DNA from: an uncultured Collinsella sp.
GTDB taxonomy: Bacteria; Actinomycetota; Coriobacteriia; Coriobacteriales; Coriobacteriaceae
Assembly (NCBI GenBank): GCA_934668345.1
Contig: CAKUNE010000002.1
Location: 153,741 to 217,740, forward strand
Direction of reading: 5' to 3'
Length of the DNA: 64,000 nucleotides
Part shown: piece by piece, positions 24,656 to 34,056 of the stretch
Layout: each line of letters begins with the position of its first letter
Position numbering within the stretch: the stretch's first letter is position 1
Made by a program: the position numbers and the translations under genes
Notes under the pieces: generated by a model
The model's database searches: none
Told to the model about the DNA's origin: nothing
The model's input: only the letters and a program-made list of their open reading frames with translations

Positions 24656-25591
24656 TTATGCGTCCTTCATCTTGACGTCGAGGGCGTCGCGCAGACCGTC
24701 ACCCAGCAGGGTGAAGGCGAGCACCGTCGAGAGAATTGCCAGACCGGGCATGATCATCATCCAGGGAGCAGTCAGAAGATACTGCTGACCGTCCTGAATC
24801 ATGGAGCCCCACGAAGGCGTAGGCGGAATAACGCCCATGCCGAGGAAGGACAGAGCGGACTCGGTCAGAATGGCGCCACCAATGTTCATAGTCGCGTAGA
24901 CCACGATGGAGGCAACGGAGTTCGGGAAGATATGACGCACGACGATACGAGCATCGGATGCACCCATCGCGCGCGCAGCGTCAACATAGTCGTTTTCCTT
25001 GACCGTCAGGATCGCGGATCGGAAGACGCGCGCAATAGAAGGCCAGCCGAGAATACCGATGGCGATAAAGACATTCTGAAGACCACGGCCGATAACGGCG
25101 ATCATGGCGACGACGAACAGCACGTACGGGAACGCTAGGAAGATATCCGCAAAGCGCATGATGATCGTATCCCAGATTCCGCCGTAGAAACCGGCCAGAG
25201 CACCCATGACCAGACCGATCACCGTGGAGATGGCGGTGGCCATAATGCCGACGGACAGCGAAACGCGTGCACCGTAGATAACGCGGACGAGAATGTCGCG
25301 ACCAAGGGCGTCGGTACCAAACGGATGCTCGGCACACGGAGCCAGCAGCGACGTCTCGGCCATGGTAGTCGAGTCGGAAGCCGTCGGCGACCCGAGCCAG
25401 GGCTTAGCCCACAGGTCGGCGGTCAGGGCAACCACAACGACGATGATGATCCAGCAAACACCGATAACGGCGAGCTTGTTCTTGCGAAGACGCTTAAAAG
25501 CGTCGCCCCACAGCGTGCGGGACTTAGCGGGAGCAGATGCGGCCTTAGTGGCGGTAGCCTGCCCCTGAGACTGAGAATCAGTTTCCTGCAT
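24656..25591 (-). CDS. oppC: Oligopeptide ABC transporter permease (OppC-like)
   Basis: A 311-residue inner-membrane permease. About 25 polar N-terminal residues precede the first membrane helix (KLAVIGVCWIIIVVVVALTA). The OppC N-terminal signature HPFGTDALGRDILVRVIYGA and the coupling EAA loop (DYVDAARAMGASDARIVVRH) are present. Several more helices follow. ATG at 25591 with GGGAGGTACGTCTC. Confidence 0.92.
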   Translation of the reverse strand: MQETDSQSQGQATATKAASAPAKSRTLWGDAFKRLRKNKLAVIGVCWIIIVVVVALTADLWAKPWLGSPTASDSTTMAETSLLAPCAEHPFGTDALGRDILVRVIYGARVSLSVGIMATAISTVIGLVMGALAGFYGGIWDTIIMRFADIFLAFPYVLFVVAMIAVIGRGLQNVFIAIGILGWPSIARVFRSAILTVKENDYVDAARAMGASDARIVVRHIFPNSVASIVVYATMNIGGAILTESALSFLGMGVIPPTPSWGSMIQDGQQYLLTAPWMMIMPGLAILSTVLAFTLLGDGLRDALDVKMKDA

Positions 25592-25605
25592 GAGACGTAC
25601 CTCCC

Positions 25606-26643
25606 TTAGGCCTTATCCGACGGACCGCCAAGGCGGATGCGCGGGTCGAGGAATGCATAGCTAATGTCGACGAGCAGGTTGATCACCATAACGACGACAA
25701 CGATGAGCGTAACGCCGCCCATAACGATGGGCCAGTCACGCATGCTGATGGCGCGGTAGACCTCAGAGCCGATACCGGGCCAGTTAAAGACCGTCTCGGT
25801 CAGGATGGCGCCCGAAAGCATGCCGCCAAAGTCGACACCAATATAGGTAACGACGGGGATGAGTGCATTCTTAAGCGCATGCTTGATGATGATCGCGCGA
25901 TTGGAGAGACCCTTGGCCTTTGCCGTGCGGATGTAATCCTGGTTCATGACGTCGAGCAGCTGCGAACGCATGATGCGGGCAGCATAGGCGGTCGAAACCG
26001 AAGCCAGCGTAATGGTCGGAAGCACATAGTGCATCCAATCCTGATACTGAGAGCTGGCACCGCCGGCACCCGAAATCGGCATGGAGAAAGCGCCGCCGGT
26101 GGCATCCTTAAGGATGACGCCAAAGAACAGCTGCAGCAGCATACCGAGCCAGAAGGCAGGAACGGCAACGAGGATCGACGTGGTCAGCGTTACCAAAATA
26201 TCCCAGAAGGAGTAACGCTTTACTGCCGAAATGATACCCGCACCGATACCCATGATTGCCTCGAGCACGATGGCGCACGCGGCGAGTTTAACCGTATACG
26301 GATACTTCTGAGCAAAGATTTCCGCAACCGGCAGCTTGCGCTGATACGAATTGCCCAGATCGCCATGAAGCAGACCATTCATGTAATTCAAGTATTGGTC
26401 CACAAGCGACGTTGGAACGGGATCGCCGTTCTCGTCAAGGATCGCGTTGCCGTCCTCGTCCGCCTGGACCAGGTGATAGCGCACGCGAAGTTGAAGCTCC
26501 ACCTCGGGGGACAGAGCCTTGTCTCCACCGATCAGCTTGATCGGATCTCCCGGCACGATGTTCTGGAGGGCGAACAGAATCAGCGTAACGCCCAAAAATA
26601 CCGGGATGAACTGAAGCACACGTTTAACGATGTACTTACCCAT
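25606..26643 (-). CDS. oppB: Oligopeptide ABC transporter permease (OppB-like)
   Basis: A 345-residue permease with an N-terminal helix (YIVKRVLQFIPVFLGVTLIL), the OppB start region LQNIVPGDPIKLIGG and the EAA loop DYIRTAKAKGLSNRAIIIKH. A periplasmic segment around residues 45-90 is longer than usual. ATG at 26643 with AGGGGAGTGGT. It follows the binding-protein gene after a hairpin. Confidence 0.92.
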   Translation of the reverse strand: MGKYIVKRVLQFIPVFLGVTLILFALQNIVPGDPIKLIGGDKALSPEVELQLRVRYHLVQADEDGNAILDENGDPVPTSLVDQYLNYMNGLLHGDLGNSYQRKLPVAEIFAQKYPYTVKLAACAIVLEAIMGIGAGIISAVKRYSFWDILVTLTTSILVAVPAFWLGMLLQLFFGVILKDATGGAFSMPISGAGGASSQYQDWMHYVLPTITLASVSTAYAARIMRSQLLDVMNQDYIRTAKAKGLSNRAIIIKHALKNALIPVVTYIGVDFGGMLSGAILTETVFNWPGIGSEVYRAISMRDWPIVMGGVTLIVVVVMVINLLVDISYAFLDPRIRLGGPSDKA

Positions 26644-26673
26644 ACCACTCCCCTATCTAGGGATTAACCTAAA

Positions 26674-26703
26674 TGGGATGCCGATCGCCAGACCGGCATC
26701 CCA
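26674..26703 (-). terminator. Hairpin between binding protein and permease genes
   Basis: TGGGATGCCG (26674-26683) pairs with CGGCATCCCA (26694-26703). It lacks a strong T-run. Such hairpins often let the binding protein be made in excess over the membrane subunits. Confidence 0.6.
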
Positions 26704-26799
26704 AAATTACCATCAGCCAGTTTACCCCAGGTTAGGGAGAACTGTATGTTTCCCATGAGGTCTACGTAAATACTTGACCCTCACGGAAGCTGCAAACTC

Positions 26800-28476
26800 T
26801 TAGGCGAGCTCGGCGGTACCCAGCTCGGCGTGCTTCTGCGGATCGACATAGAGGTGCTTGATGCGATCGGAGCCGGCGATGGTGTGCGTGTAGAACATCA
26901 CCGGGATGACCGGGCAGTCGGCAGCGACCATTGCGTCGGCCTCCTGCATCTTAGCGACGCGCTCTTCGTCGTCAACCGTGGTACGAGCCTCGTCGACCTT
27001 GGCGTCGAACTCGGGGTTGTTGTAACCGGAGCGGTTGTCGCCACCGAGGGAGTCGGAGTGGAACAGCGGATACAGGAAGTTGTCCATGATCGGGTAGTCG
27101 GCAATCCAGCCCAGACGACCGAACTGATAGTTGAAGTTCTGGTACTGCTCGAGCAGGGCAGACCACTCAGGGGTATCGGAAGTAGCGGTAACGCCCACCT
27201 TGGCGAGGTCACCGATGATGGACTCCATGATCTCCTTGTGGCCACCGTCCTGGTTGTAGGAAAGGGTCACGTTAATGCCACGATCGCCGTTAGCGCCAGC
27301 GGGAGCAACCTTGTCGAGGTACTCGTTGGCCTTGTCGACGTCGTAGGCGCAGAACTCCCATGCGCCCTCCTTGTAGCCATCGATGCCCGGAGGAACAATG
27401 CCGTCGGCGGGGGTACGGGTACCCTTGAAGATGGTCTTGCAGATGGCCTCACGGTTAATGGCCAGGGAGATGCCCCTACGCAGGTCGGCGTTGTTGAACG
27501 GCTCGGCCGTGTTGTTGCAGGTCAGGTAGTAGGTGGAAGGCTCGGCGCCGAGCAGCATGTGCTCGCCGTCACCCATGGTGTAGCCGTCCTTGGACACGCC
27601 GCGATCCTTCTTGGCAGCGTCGATCTGAGCAACGGGAACGTCGCAGATATCGAGGTTACCGGCCTGGAACTCCTTATAGGCGGTCTCCATGTCCTTGATG
27701 ACCTGGAAGTGGATGCCATCGATCTTGGCCTTTTCGCCATAGTAATCGTCGAACTTCTTGAGGTTGATCTCCTGACCATCCTCCCACTTGCCGTCCATCA
27801 TGAACGGGCCGTTACCGATCGGGGCAAGGTAGAAGCTCTTAACATCGGACTCGGCGCACTCGGGAACCGGGGACAGAGCCGGGTGAGAGGCGACGAAGGG
27901 GAAGTCGGCGTAAGCGGAAGACAGCTTGACGACGAGGGTCTCATCGTCGGGGCAAGTAACACCGCTGAGCTCGGTAGCGTTACCGGCAAGCAGGTCGTCA
28001 TAGCCCTCGACCATGGAAAGGTGATAGGAGACCTCGGAAGGGCCGTACTCGGTAGCGATAGCCGACTTGGTGTTGACCAGACGCTCCCAAGCGAGCTTGA
28101 AGGACTTGGAGGTAACGTCGTCACCGTTGTGGAACTTGGCCTTCTTGATCTTGAAGGTGAACTCGGTGGCGTCGTCGTTGGCCTCGAAGGACTCGCAAGC
28201 CAGCGGGACAATCTTGCCCTTCTCGGCGTCATAAGAGGTCAGAGCGTCGAACAGCTGGTAGTTAACCTGAGTGCCCTGGTCCTCCTGGACGTTGTAGGGG
28301 TCGATGCAGACCGGGTTGTTGATGTAGAAGTTCAGCGTCGAACCGGACTCAGAACCGGAAGCGTCGCCGCCCTTCTTGCCGCATGCGGCAAGAAAAGCCA
28401 TGGAGCTCGCAGCAAGGGTACCGCCGACAAAGGCGCGACGACCCATAACGGGCTGGTGGAACATAGAATCAGCCAT
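26800..28476 (-). CDS. oppA: Oligopeptide-binding lipoprotein (OppA-like)
   Basis: A 558-residue extracellular solute-binding protein of family 5. The N-terminus has a twin-Arg stretch (GRRAFVGG) and a lipobox with Cys32 (AFLAACGKK), so it is lipid-anchored outside the membrane. The family signature (NDDATEFTFKIKKAKFHNGD) is present. A Gly/Ser/Asp-rich linker follows the Cys. Captures peptides for the adjacent permeases. ATG at 28476 with GGAGGATGGC. It heads the operon. Confidence 0.92.
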   Translation of the reverse strand: MADSMFHQPVMGRRAFVGGTLAASSMAFLAACGKKGGDASGSESGSTLNFYINNPVCIDPYNVQEDQGTQVNYQLFDALTSYDAEKGKIVPLACESFEANDDATEFTFKIKKAKFHNGDDVTSKSFKLAWERLVNTKSAIATEYGPSEVSYHLSMVEGYDDLLAGNATELSGVTCPDDETLVVKLSSAYADFPFVASHPALSPVPECAESDVKSFYLAPIGNGPFMMDGKWEDGQEINLKKFDDYYGEKAKIDGIHFQVIKDMETAYKEFQAGNLDICDVPVAQIDAAKKDRGVSKDGYTMGDGEHMLLGAEPSTYYLTCNNTAEPFNNADLRRGISLAINREAICKTIFKGTRTPADGIVPPGIDGYKEGAWEFCAYDVDKANEYLDKVAPAGANGDRGINVTLSYNQDGGHKEIMESIIGDLAKVGVTATSDTPEWSALLEQYQNFNYQFGRLGWIADYPIMDNFLYPLFHSDSLGGDNRSGYNNPEFDAKVDEARTTVDDEERVAKMQEADAMVAADCPVIPVMFYTHTIAGSDRIKHLYVDPQKHAELGTAELA

Positions 28477-28717
28477 GCCATCCTCCTTATGAGATAGGAC
28501 AAAGAAATGTTCAGTCGGACATATGTCGAGACAATCCGATCCGAACCATCAAAACGCCGCCCGCTGCTATGGCTGGTTATGCACAACAGGCCAACGTTTT
28601 GCAATACAGTAGCGCATTTTATTCACGATTTGGGGCTAATTCCGGTTAACGGTCGAGAATTTCTTTAGTTGGGCGAAGTATGTGGGGATATTTTGACTCT
28701 GTTACAAGTCTGTAAAC
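28477..28717. other. Promoter region of the first Opp operon
   Basis: No gene. TTGCAA and CATAAC, 17 bases apart on the minus strand near 28573-28601, are a possible weak promoter. I see no clear operator. Confidence 0.3.
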
Positions 28718-28747
28718 AAAAAGGGCCCCGCACATGCGGGACCCCTT
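28718..28747 (-). terminator. secG terminator
   Basis: A GC-rich stem with TG loop (TCCCGCA-TG-TGCGGG plus flanking AAGGG/CCCTT) is followed by TTTTTG on the minus strand, 22 bases after the secG stop. Confidence 0.85.
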
Positions 28748-28769
28748 ACAAACGCATATACGCCGATGC

Positions 28770-29024
28770 TTAGTAGCCGACGATGCCCTGCGGGAAGAAG
28801 AACATGCACAGCACGACGCACACGGCAAACACGACAGCCATGATGACGGTCAGGCGATCGAGGTTCTGCTCCATGACGCCCGTTGCAGAGCTGGAGTTAT
28901 ACAGCGAACTAGCGATCATATCCGAAACGCCGGTACCCTTACCGGAGTGCATCAGGACGAGAATCGTCAGCGCCACGGCAGAGACAGCCCAAACGACAAA
29001 CAGAAGAATCTGGAACGGACCCAT
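28770..29024 (-). CDS. secG: Preprotein translocase subunit SecG
   Basis: An 84-residue membrane protein with two helices (LLFVVWAVSAVALTILVLMH and VIMAVVFAVCVVLCMFFF) joined by the conserved cytosolic loop GKGTGVSDMIASSLYNSSSA. It is the small subunit of SecYEG. It lies downstream of gpmI, a placement after glycolytic genes that is common in Gram-positive bacteria. ATG at 29024 with AAGGAGC. Confidence 0.93.
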   Translation of the reverse strand: MGPFQILLFVVWAVSAVALTILVLMHSGKGTGVSDMIASSLYNSSSATGVMEQNLDRLTVIMAVVFAVCVVLCMFFFPQGIVGY

Positions 29025-29127
29025 AGATAAGCTCCTTAATAGAACAATTCAAACTCCAGTACTGTACCACAACCCCCAACGCTCCCCCACCCGCCATTTG
29101 GGGACGGGGCAGAAATGGCAGAAACAC

Positions 29128-29162
29128 CAAAAGGGGGTTGTCCGATTGTGGACAACCCCCTT
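29128..29162 (-). terminator. gpmI terminator
   Basis: A perfect 13-bp stem (29131-29143 with 29150-29162) followed by TTTTGG on the minus strand. It partly separates secG from the glycolytic operon. Confidence 0.85.
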
Positions 29163-29187
29163 ACTAGAAAACGGTGCTTGTTTTCTC

Positions 29188-30741
29188 TTATGCCTCGGTG
29201 GCGAGCACGCGGCCCGTCATCTCGGCGGAAGGCTCAATACCAGCCATGGTGAGCATGGTCGGAGCGATATCGGAAAGACGGCCGTCCTCGATACCGGTGA
29301 GCTGTGCCTTCTCATCAACGATGATGAACGGCACACGGTTGGTGGTGTGAGCCGTGAACGGATGTTTGGAACCGTCGGAAGCAACGTCAAACATGTGATC
29401 GGCGTTGCCGTGATCGGCGGTAATCAGCGCAAAGCCGCCCTTGGCGAGAATCGCCGGGACAACCTTGGACAGGGCATCGTCAACAGCCTCGACGGCCTTA
29501 ACGGCAGCGTCGAAGACACCGGTGTGACCAACCATGTCGCAGTTTGCGAAGTTCACGATGTAGAAATCAGCGCGATCCTCGTTGATGGCGGCGACAAGCT
29601 TCTCAGTAACCTCGGGAGCGCTCATCTCGGGCTGCAGATCGTAGGTAGCGACCTTGGGGGAAGCGACGAGCACGCGCTCCTCGCCCTCCTTGGGCTCCTC
29701 GATGCCGCCGTTGAGGAAGAACGTCACGTGGGCGTACTTCTCGGTCTCGGCGGTATGCAGCTGCTTCAGGCCGTTGGCGGCGATGACGTCGGCCAGGACA
29801 TTCTCGGGGAACGTCTTGGGGAAGGCGACCTCGACGTCAAACGTCGGATCGTACTCGGTCATTGTCACAAAGTGCGAGAGCTTGATCTGCTCGCGCTCAA
29901 AGCCGTCGAACTCCTTGTCCGTGAACACGCGGGTCATCTGACGGGCGCGGTCGGGACGGAAGTTGAAGAAGATGGCCGCGTCGCCCTCGTGGATGCCCTC
30001 ATTGTGGGCAGCGAAGGGCTCGACGAACTCGTCGCCGCGCGGGTCCTTCTCGTAGTAGGCCTTGATACCGGCAACAGGGTCGGTATCGGCATCGGACGCA
30101 TTGACCATGACGTCGTAGGCGCGCTGGATGCGCTCCCAACGGTTGTCGCGGTCCATGGCCCAATAGCGGCCCGAGACGGTGGCAACGCGAGCATCGCAAC
30201 CGGTCTCCTCGGAGAGCTTGGCCAGGAAGGCGCAGAACTCACTCATGTAGCCGGCACCGGACTGCGGGTCGACGTCGCGGCCATCCATGAAGGCGTGGAC
30301 GCGAACGGTCTTGACGCCATGCTGGGCAGCCATCTTGACCAGAGCCTCGACGTGGTTCATGTGAGAATGAACACCGCCAGGGCTCATAAGGCCCATGAGG
30401 TGGAGAGTCTTGCCTTCGGCCTTGACATCGTCCATAGCCTTGACGAAGACCTCGTTCTTGGCGATGGAGCCGTCCTTGATGGCATTGTTGATGCGCGAAA
30501 GCTCCTGGAACACGATGCGGCCGGCACCGATGTTGAGGTGACCCACCTCGGAGTTGCCCATCTGGCCATCGGGAAGGCCCACGTCCTCGCCCGAAGCGCC
30601 GAGCGTGGTGTGGGGGTACTTCTCGTACAGGCTATCAAGGAAGGGCGTCTTGGCAGCGGCGACGGCGTTCTCGCCATCGGCCGGAGCCAGGCCACAGCCG
30701 TCCATGATGATCAGGAGTGCAGGAAGATGACGCTGTGCCAT
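29188..30741 (-). CDS. gpmI: 2,3-bisphosphoglycerate-independent phosphoglycerate mutase
   Basis: A 517-residue two-manganese mutase that interconverts 3- and 2-phosphoglycerate. The metal site opens with IIMDGCGLAP, and the catalytic Ser lies in MGNSEVGHLNIGAGR. HAFMDGRDVDP and ITADHGNADHM carry further ligands. Length is typical. It starts 5 bases after the tpiA stop, forming pgk-tpiA-gpmI. Confidence 0.97.
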   Translation of the reverse strand: MAQRHLPALLIIMDGCGLAPADGENAVAAAKTPFLDSLYEKYPHTTLGASGEDVGLPDGQMGNSEVGHLNIGAGRIVFQELSRINNAIKDGSIAKNEVFVKAMDDVKAEGKTLHLMGLMSPGGVHSHMNHVEALVKMAAQHGVKTVRVHAFMDGRDVDPQSGAGYMSEFCAFLAKLSEETGCDARVATVSGRYWAMDRDNRWERIQRAYDVMVNASDADTDPVAGIKAYYEKDPRGDEFVEPFAAHNEGIHEGDAAIFFNFRPDRARQMTRVFTDKEFDGFEREQIKLSHFVTMTEYDPTFDVEVAFPKTFPENVLADVIAANGLKQLHTAETEKYAHVTFFLNGGIEEPKEGEERVLVASPKVATYDLQPEMSAPEVTEKLVAAINEDRADFYIVNFANCDMVGHTGVFDAAVKAVEAVDDALSKVVPAILAKGGFALITADHGNADHMFDVASDGSKHPFTAHTTNRVPFIIVDEKAQLTGIEDGRLSDIAPTMLTMAGIEPSAEMTGRVLATEA

Positions 30742-30746
30742 ATGTC

Positions 30747-31514
30747 CTACTCGCCTGCCTTGACGACCATAGAGGCGAAGTCGGCAGCCTTGAGGGAAGC
30801 GCCGCCCACGAGGGCGCCGTCAACGTCAGGCTTGGCAACGAGCTCGGCAATGTTGCCGGGCTTAGCGGAACCGCCGTAGAGAACGCGGATGCCGTTAGCG
30901 AGCTCCTCGCCGAACATCTCCTTGAGGGTCTCACGGATAGCGCCGCAGACCTCCTGAGCGTCCTCGGCGGTAGCGGTCTTGCCGGTGCCGATGGCCCAGA
31001 TGGGCTCGTAGGCGACGACGACCTGCTTGGGGCAGGTGATCTCAAGACCAGCAAGGCCAGCCTTGACCTGGTTCACGACGTGCTCGACATAGGTGCCGGC
31101 CTCGCGGACCTCAAGGGACTCGCCGCAGCAGAAGACGGGAACAAGACCGGCGGCAACGAGGGCCTTGGCCTTCTTGTTCTGATCCTCGTCGGTCTCGTGG
31201 AAGTAGTCACGACGCTCGGAGTGACCGATGATGCAGTAGGTGCAGCCAGCGGACTTGAGCATGTCGCAAGAGGACTCACCGGTGAAGGCACCCTTGGCCT
31301 CCCAGTACACGTTCTGTGCACCGAGGGCGATGGGGGCAGCCTGAATGCGGTCATGAACCGTGGTGATGTCAATGGTCGGAGGGCAGACGAGCACCTCGAC
31401 GCCAGCCGGAACCTCAGGCAGAGCCTGAGCCAGCTCGTCGGCGAGCTTGGCGGCCTCGGCGACGTCGTTGTTCATCTTCCAGTTACCAGCGATAAGAAGG
31501 GTGCGATTAGGCAT
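30747..31514 (-). CDS. tpiA: Triosephosphate isomerase
   Basis: A 255-residue isomerase of dihydroxyacetone phosphate and glyceraldehyde 3-phosphate. Active-site Lys in GNWKMN, His in IIGHSERRDYF and Glu in AYEPIWAIGTGKTA; phosphate loop VLYGGSAKPGN. ATG at 31514 overlaps the end of pgk by 8 bases, so translation is coupled. Confidence 0.97.
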   Translation of the reverse strand: MPNRTLLIAGNWKMNNDVAEAAKLADELAQALPEVPAGVEVLVCPPTIDITTVHDRIQAAPIALGAQNVYWEAKGAFTGESSCDMLKSAGCTYCIIGHSERRDYFHETDEDQNKKAKALVAAGLVPVFCCGESLEVREAGTYVEHVVNQVKAGLAGLEITCPKQVVVAYEPIWAIGTGKTATAEDAQEVCGAIRETLKEMFGEELANGIRVLYGGSAKPGNIAELVAKPDVDGALVGGASLKAADFASMVVKAGE

Positions 31515-32697
31515 CGAGAAGCGCCTCCACTCCGGGCAGGGCCTTACCCTCGACGAGCTCCATGGAAGCGCCACCACCGGTGGAGATCCAGCTCATCTTG
31601 TCGGCCAGGTTGAACTTGTTGACAGCTGCGACAGAGTCGCCGCCACCGATGATCGAGGTGCAGTCGGCCTCGGCAACAGCCTCGGCGATAGCCTGGGTGC
31701 CGTGAGCGAAGTTATCGAACTCGAAGACGCCCATGGGGCCATTCCAGAACACGGTCTTGGCGCCCTTGACGGCCTCGGCGTAGAGCTCCTCGGTCTTGGG
31801 GCCGATGTCCATGCCCTCACGATCGTCGGGGATAGCGTCGGAAGCGACAACCTCGGGGACAGCGTCCTCGCCAAAGTGATCGGCAACGCGGTTGTCGATG
31901 GGGAGCAGGATCTTGACGCCCTTCTCCTCGGCCTTCTTGAGCATCTCGCCGGCGCGCTCGACCCAGTCCTCTTCCTTGAGGGACTGACCAACGGACAGGC
32001 CCTGAGCCAGGAAGAAGGTGTAGGCCATACCGCCACCGATGATCAGGGTGTCAGCGGAGTCGATAAGGTGATCGAGAACGCCGATCTTGGAGGAAACCTT
32101 GGAACCGCCGACGATGGCGACGAAGGGGCGCTCGGGCTCGGCGAAGATGCCGGTCAGCGTGTCGACCTCCTTCTCGAGCAGGAAGCCGGCGACGGCAGGC
32201 AGGTAAGCGGCGGGGCCCACGACGGAACCCTGGGCGCGGTGAGCGGTGCCGAAGGCATCGAGAACGAAGACATCACCATAGGAAGCGAGCTTCTTGGCGA
32301 TCTCGGGATCGTTCTTCTTCTCACGCTTGTCAAAACGGACGTTCTCGAGAACGAGGACCTTGCCCGGCTCGACGGCGGCGACAGCCTCAGCAGCCTTCTC
32401 GCCGTAGGTGTCGGCGACAAAGGCAACGTCAAGACCAGAGAGCTCAGCGAGCTTCTTGGCGACGGGCTCGAGGGACAGCTCGGGCTGGAAGCCGGTGCCA
32501 TCGGGACGGCCGAGGTGGCTCATGAGGATGACGCGAGCATTGTGCTCAACGAGATAGTTGATGGTGGGCAGGGCAGCCTTGATACGGGTGGTGTCGCCAA
32601 CGACGCCATCCTTGATAGGCACGTTAAAGTCAACGCGGACGAGAACGCGCTTGCCGTCGACATCGATGTCGCGGACGGTCTTCTTGGTAAAGGCCAT
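31507..32697 (-). CDS. pgk: Phosphoglycerate kinase
   Basis: A 396-residue kinase making ATP from 1,3-bisphosphoglycerate. VRVDFNVPIKDG is the N-domain signature, and ATP-domain motifs VGGSKVSSKIGVL and IGGGDSVAA are present. ATG at 32697 with GGTAGAAGCAAAC upstream. First gene of the pgk-tpiA-gpmI operon, separated from gap by a terminator. Confidence 0.97.
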   Translation of the reverse strand: MAFTKKTVRDIDVDGKRVLVRVDFNVPIKDGVVGDTTRIKAALPTINYLVEHNARVILMSHLGRPDGTGFQPELSLEPVAKKLAELSGLDVAFVADTYGEKAAEAVAAVEPGKVLVLENVRFDKREKKNDPEIAKKLASYGDVFVLDAFGTAHRAQGSVVGPAAYLPAVAGFLLEKEVDTLTGIFAEPERPFVAIVGGSKVSSKIGVLDHLIDSADTLIIGGGMAYTFFLAQGLSVGQSLKEEDWVERAGEMLKKAEEKGVKILLPIDNRVADHFGEDAVPEVVASDAIPDDREGMDIGPKTEELYAEAVKGAKTVFWNGPMGVFEFDNFAHGTQAIAEAVAEADCTSIIGGGDSVAAVNKFNLADKMSWISTGGGASMELVEGKALPGVEALLDA

Positions 32698-32752
32698 GTT
32701 TGCTTCTACCTTTCGTACGTGTCTGCCTCCCATTACGGCAGACGATTTCTTA

Positions 32753-32800
32753 TAAAAAGGGCGCGACCCTAGGGTGTAAGCCCTATAAGGCCGCGCCCTT
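32753..32800 (-). terminator. gap terminator
   Basis: AAGGGCGCG (32757-32765) pairs with CGCGCCCTT (32792-32800); the loop refolds on itself. TTTTTATAAG follows on the minus strand. It separates gap from pgk. Confidence 0.85.
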
Positions 32801-32837
32801 CTTTAGACGCTCAACGAGCTATTCGCTAAAAGCTAAA

Positions 32838-33863
32838 TTAAGCAACGAACTTCTCGAAGTACTTGATGGTGCGGACCATCTGAGAGGTGTAGGAGTTCTC
32901 GTTGTCGTACCAAGAGGTGACCTGAACGAGGGTCTGGCCGTTGCCGAGGTCAGAGCACATGGTCTGAGTGGCGTCGAAGATGGAGCCGTGGGTCTCGCCG
33001 ATGATGTCGGTGGAGACGATGTCGTCCTCGTTGTAACCGAAGGTCTCGGAGATGGTGGAAGCGTAGGCCTTCATAGCAGCGTTGACCTCGTCGACGGTGA
33101 CCTTCTTGTCAACGACAGCGTAGAGGTTGGTGATGGAGCCGGTCGGCGTCGGGACGCGCTGGGCGGCACCGATGAGCTTACCGTTGAGCTCGGGGAGAAC
33201 CAGGCCGATAGCCTTGGCAGCACCGGTGGTGTTGGGGACGATGTTGACGGCGCAGGCGCGGCTACGACGCTTGTTGCCCTTGCGCTGCGGGCCGTCGAGC
33301 GGCATCTGGTCGCCAGTCCAGGCGTGAATGGTGGTCATGATGCCGGACACGATGGGAGCGAAGTCGTTCAGACCCTTGGCCATCGGGGCGAGGCAGTTGG
33401 TGGTGCAGGAAGCAGCGGAGATGATGTTGTCCTCAGCGGTCAGCGTCTCATGGTTGACGTTGTACACGATGGTGGGCAGATCGCTGCCGGCCGGAGCGGA
33501 GATGACGACCTTCTTGGCGCCAGCGTTGATGTGGGCCTGAGCCTTAGCCTTGCTGGTGTAGAAGCCGGTGCACTCGAGAACGACGTCGACGTCGAGGTCG
33601 CCCCAAGGCAGGTTGTTGGCGTCGGCCTCCTTGTAGATCTTGATCTCCTTGCCGTCAACGGTGATGGAATCCTCGCCAGCAACGACCTCGTGATCGCGAG
33701 CGTAGTTGCCCTGCGTGGAGTCGTACTTCAGCAGGTAAGCGAGCATATCGGGAGAGGTGAGGTCGTTGATAGCGACGATCTCGGAGCCCTCGTGACCGAA
33801 CATCTGACGGAAAGCCAGACGACCGATGCGACCGAAGCCGTTAATAGCAACCTTTACTGCCAT
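32838..33863 (-). CDS. gap: Glyceraldehyde-3-phosphate dehydrogenase
   Basis: A 341-residue NAD-dependent dehydrogenase. NAD motif [13 protein letters not shown], catalytic Cys in [15 protein letters not shown] and the C-terminal [20 protein letters not shown] at 33863 with AAAGGAGACACA. It is transcribed alone, upstream of pgk, with a TATATT -10 at 33936-33941 on the minus strand and a palindrome upstream. Confidence 0.97.
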   Translation of the reverse strand: MAVKVAINGFGRIGRLAFRQMFGHEGSEIVAINDLTSPDMLAYLLKYDSTQGNYARDHEVVAGEDSITVDGKEIKIYKEADANNLPWGDLDVDVVLECTGFYTSKAKAQAHINAGAKKVVISAPAGSDLPTIVYNVNHETLTAEDNIISAASCTTNCLAPMAKGLNDFAPIVSGIMTTIHAWTGDQMPLDGPQRKGNKRRSRACAVNIVPNTTGAAKAIGLVLPELNGKLIGAAQRVPTPTGSITNLYAVVDKKVTVDEVNAAMKAYASTISETFGYNEDDIVSTDIIGETHGSIFDATQTMCSDLGNGQTLVQVTSWYDNENSYTSQMVRTIKYFEKFVA

Positions 33864-33957
33864 TGTGTCTCCTTTCGTAAGGCCCCCGCGAGCTACAGCG
33901 CCCGCCGTTGAGGCCCACAAACTAACCACTCGCCTAATATACCTTTTTTTTGACTTG

Positions 33958-33981
33958 AATTTCACGAGAATGCTCGAAATT
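33958..33981. promoter_or_regulatory. Candidate operator upstream of gap
   Basis: A 24-base imperfect palindrome: AATTTC-A-CGAG-AATG-CTCG-AAATT. It lies just upstream of the gap -10 TATATT (33936-33941), overlapping or abutting the -35 region. The regulator is unknown. Confidence 0.4.
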
Positions 33982-34056
33982 GAAAATCAAATTTACGTTA
34001 AAACGTTTTAAAGAATAAAATAGCAGCTAAATCCGTATATAAGTCGATACTTTAAA

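Noticed and set aside
28783-30879. A 698-codon plus-strand ORF opposite secG and gpmI
   Set aside because: Mirror of highly conserved coding genes. The translation is a Val/Gly/Leu/Asp-rich shadow with no domain.
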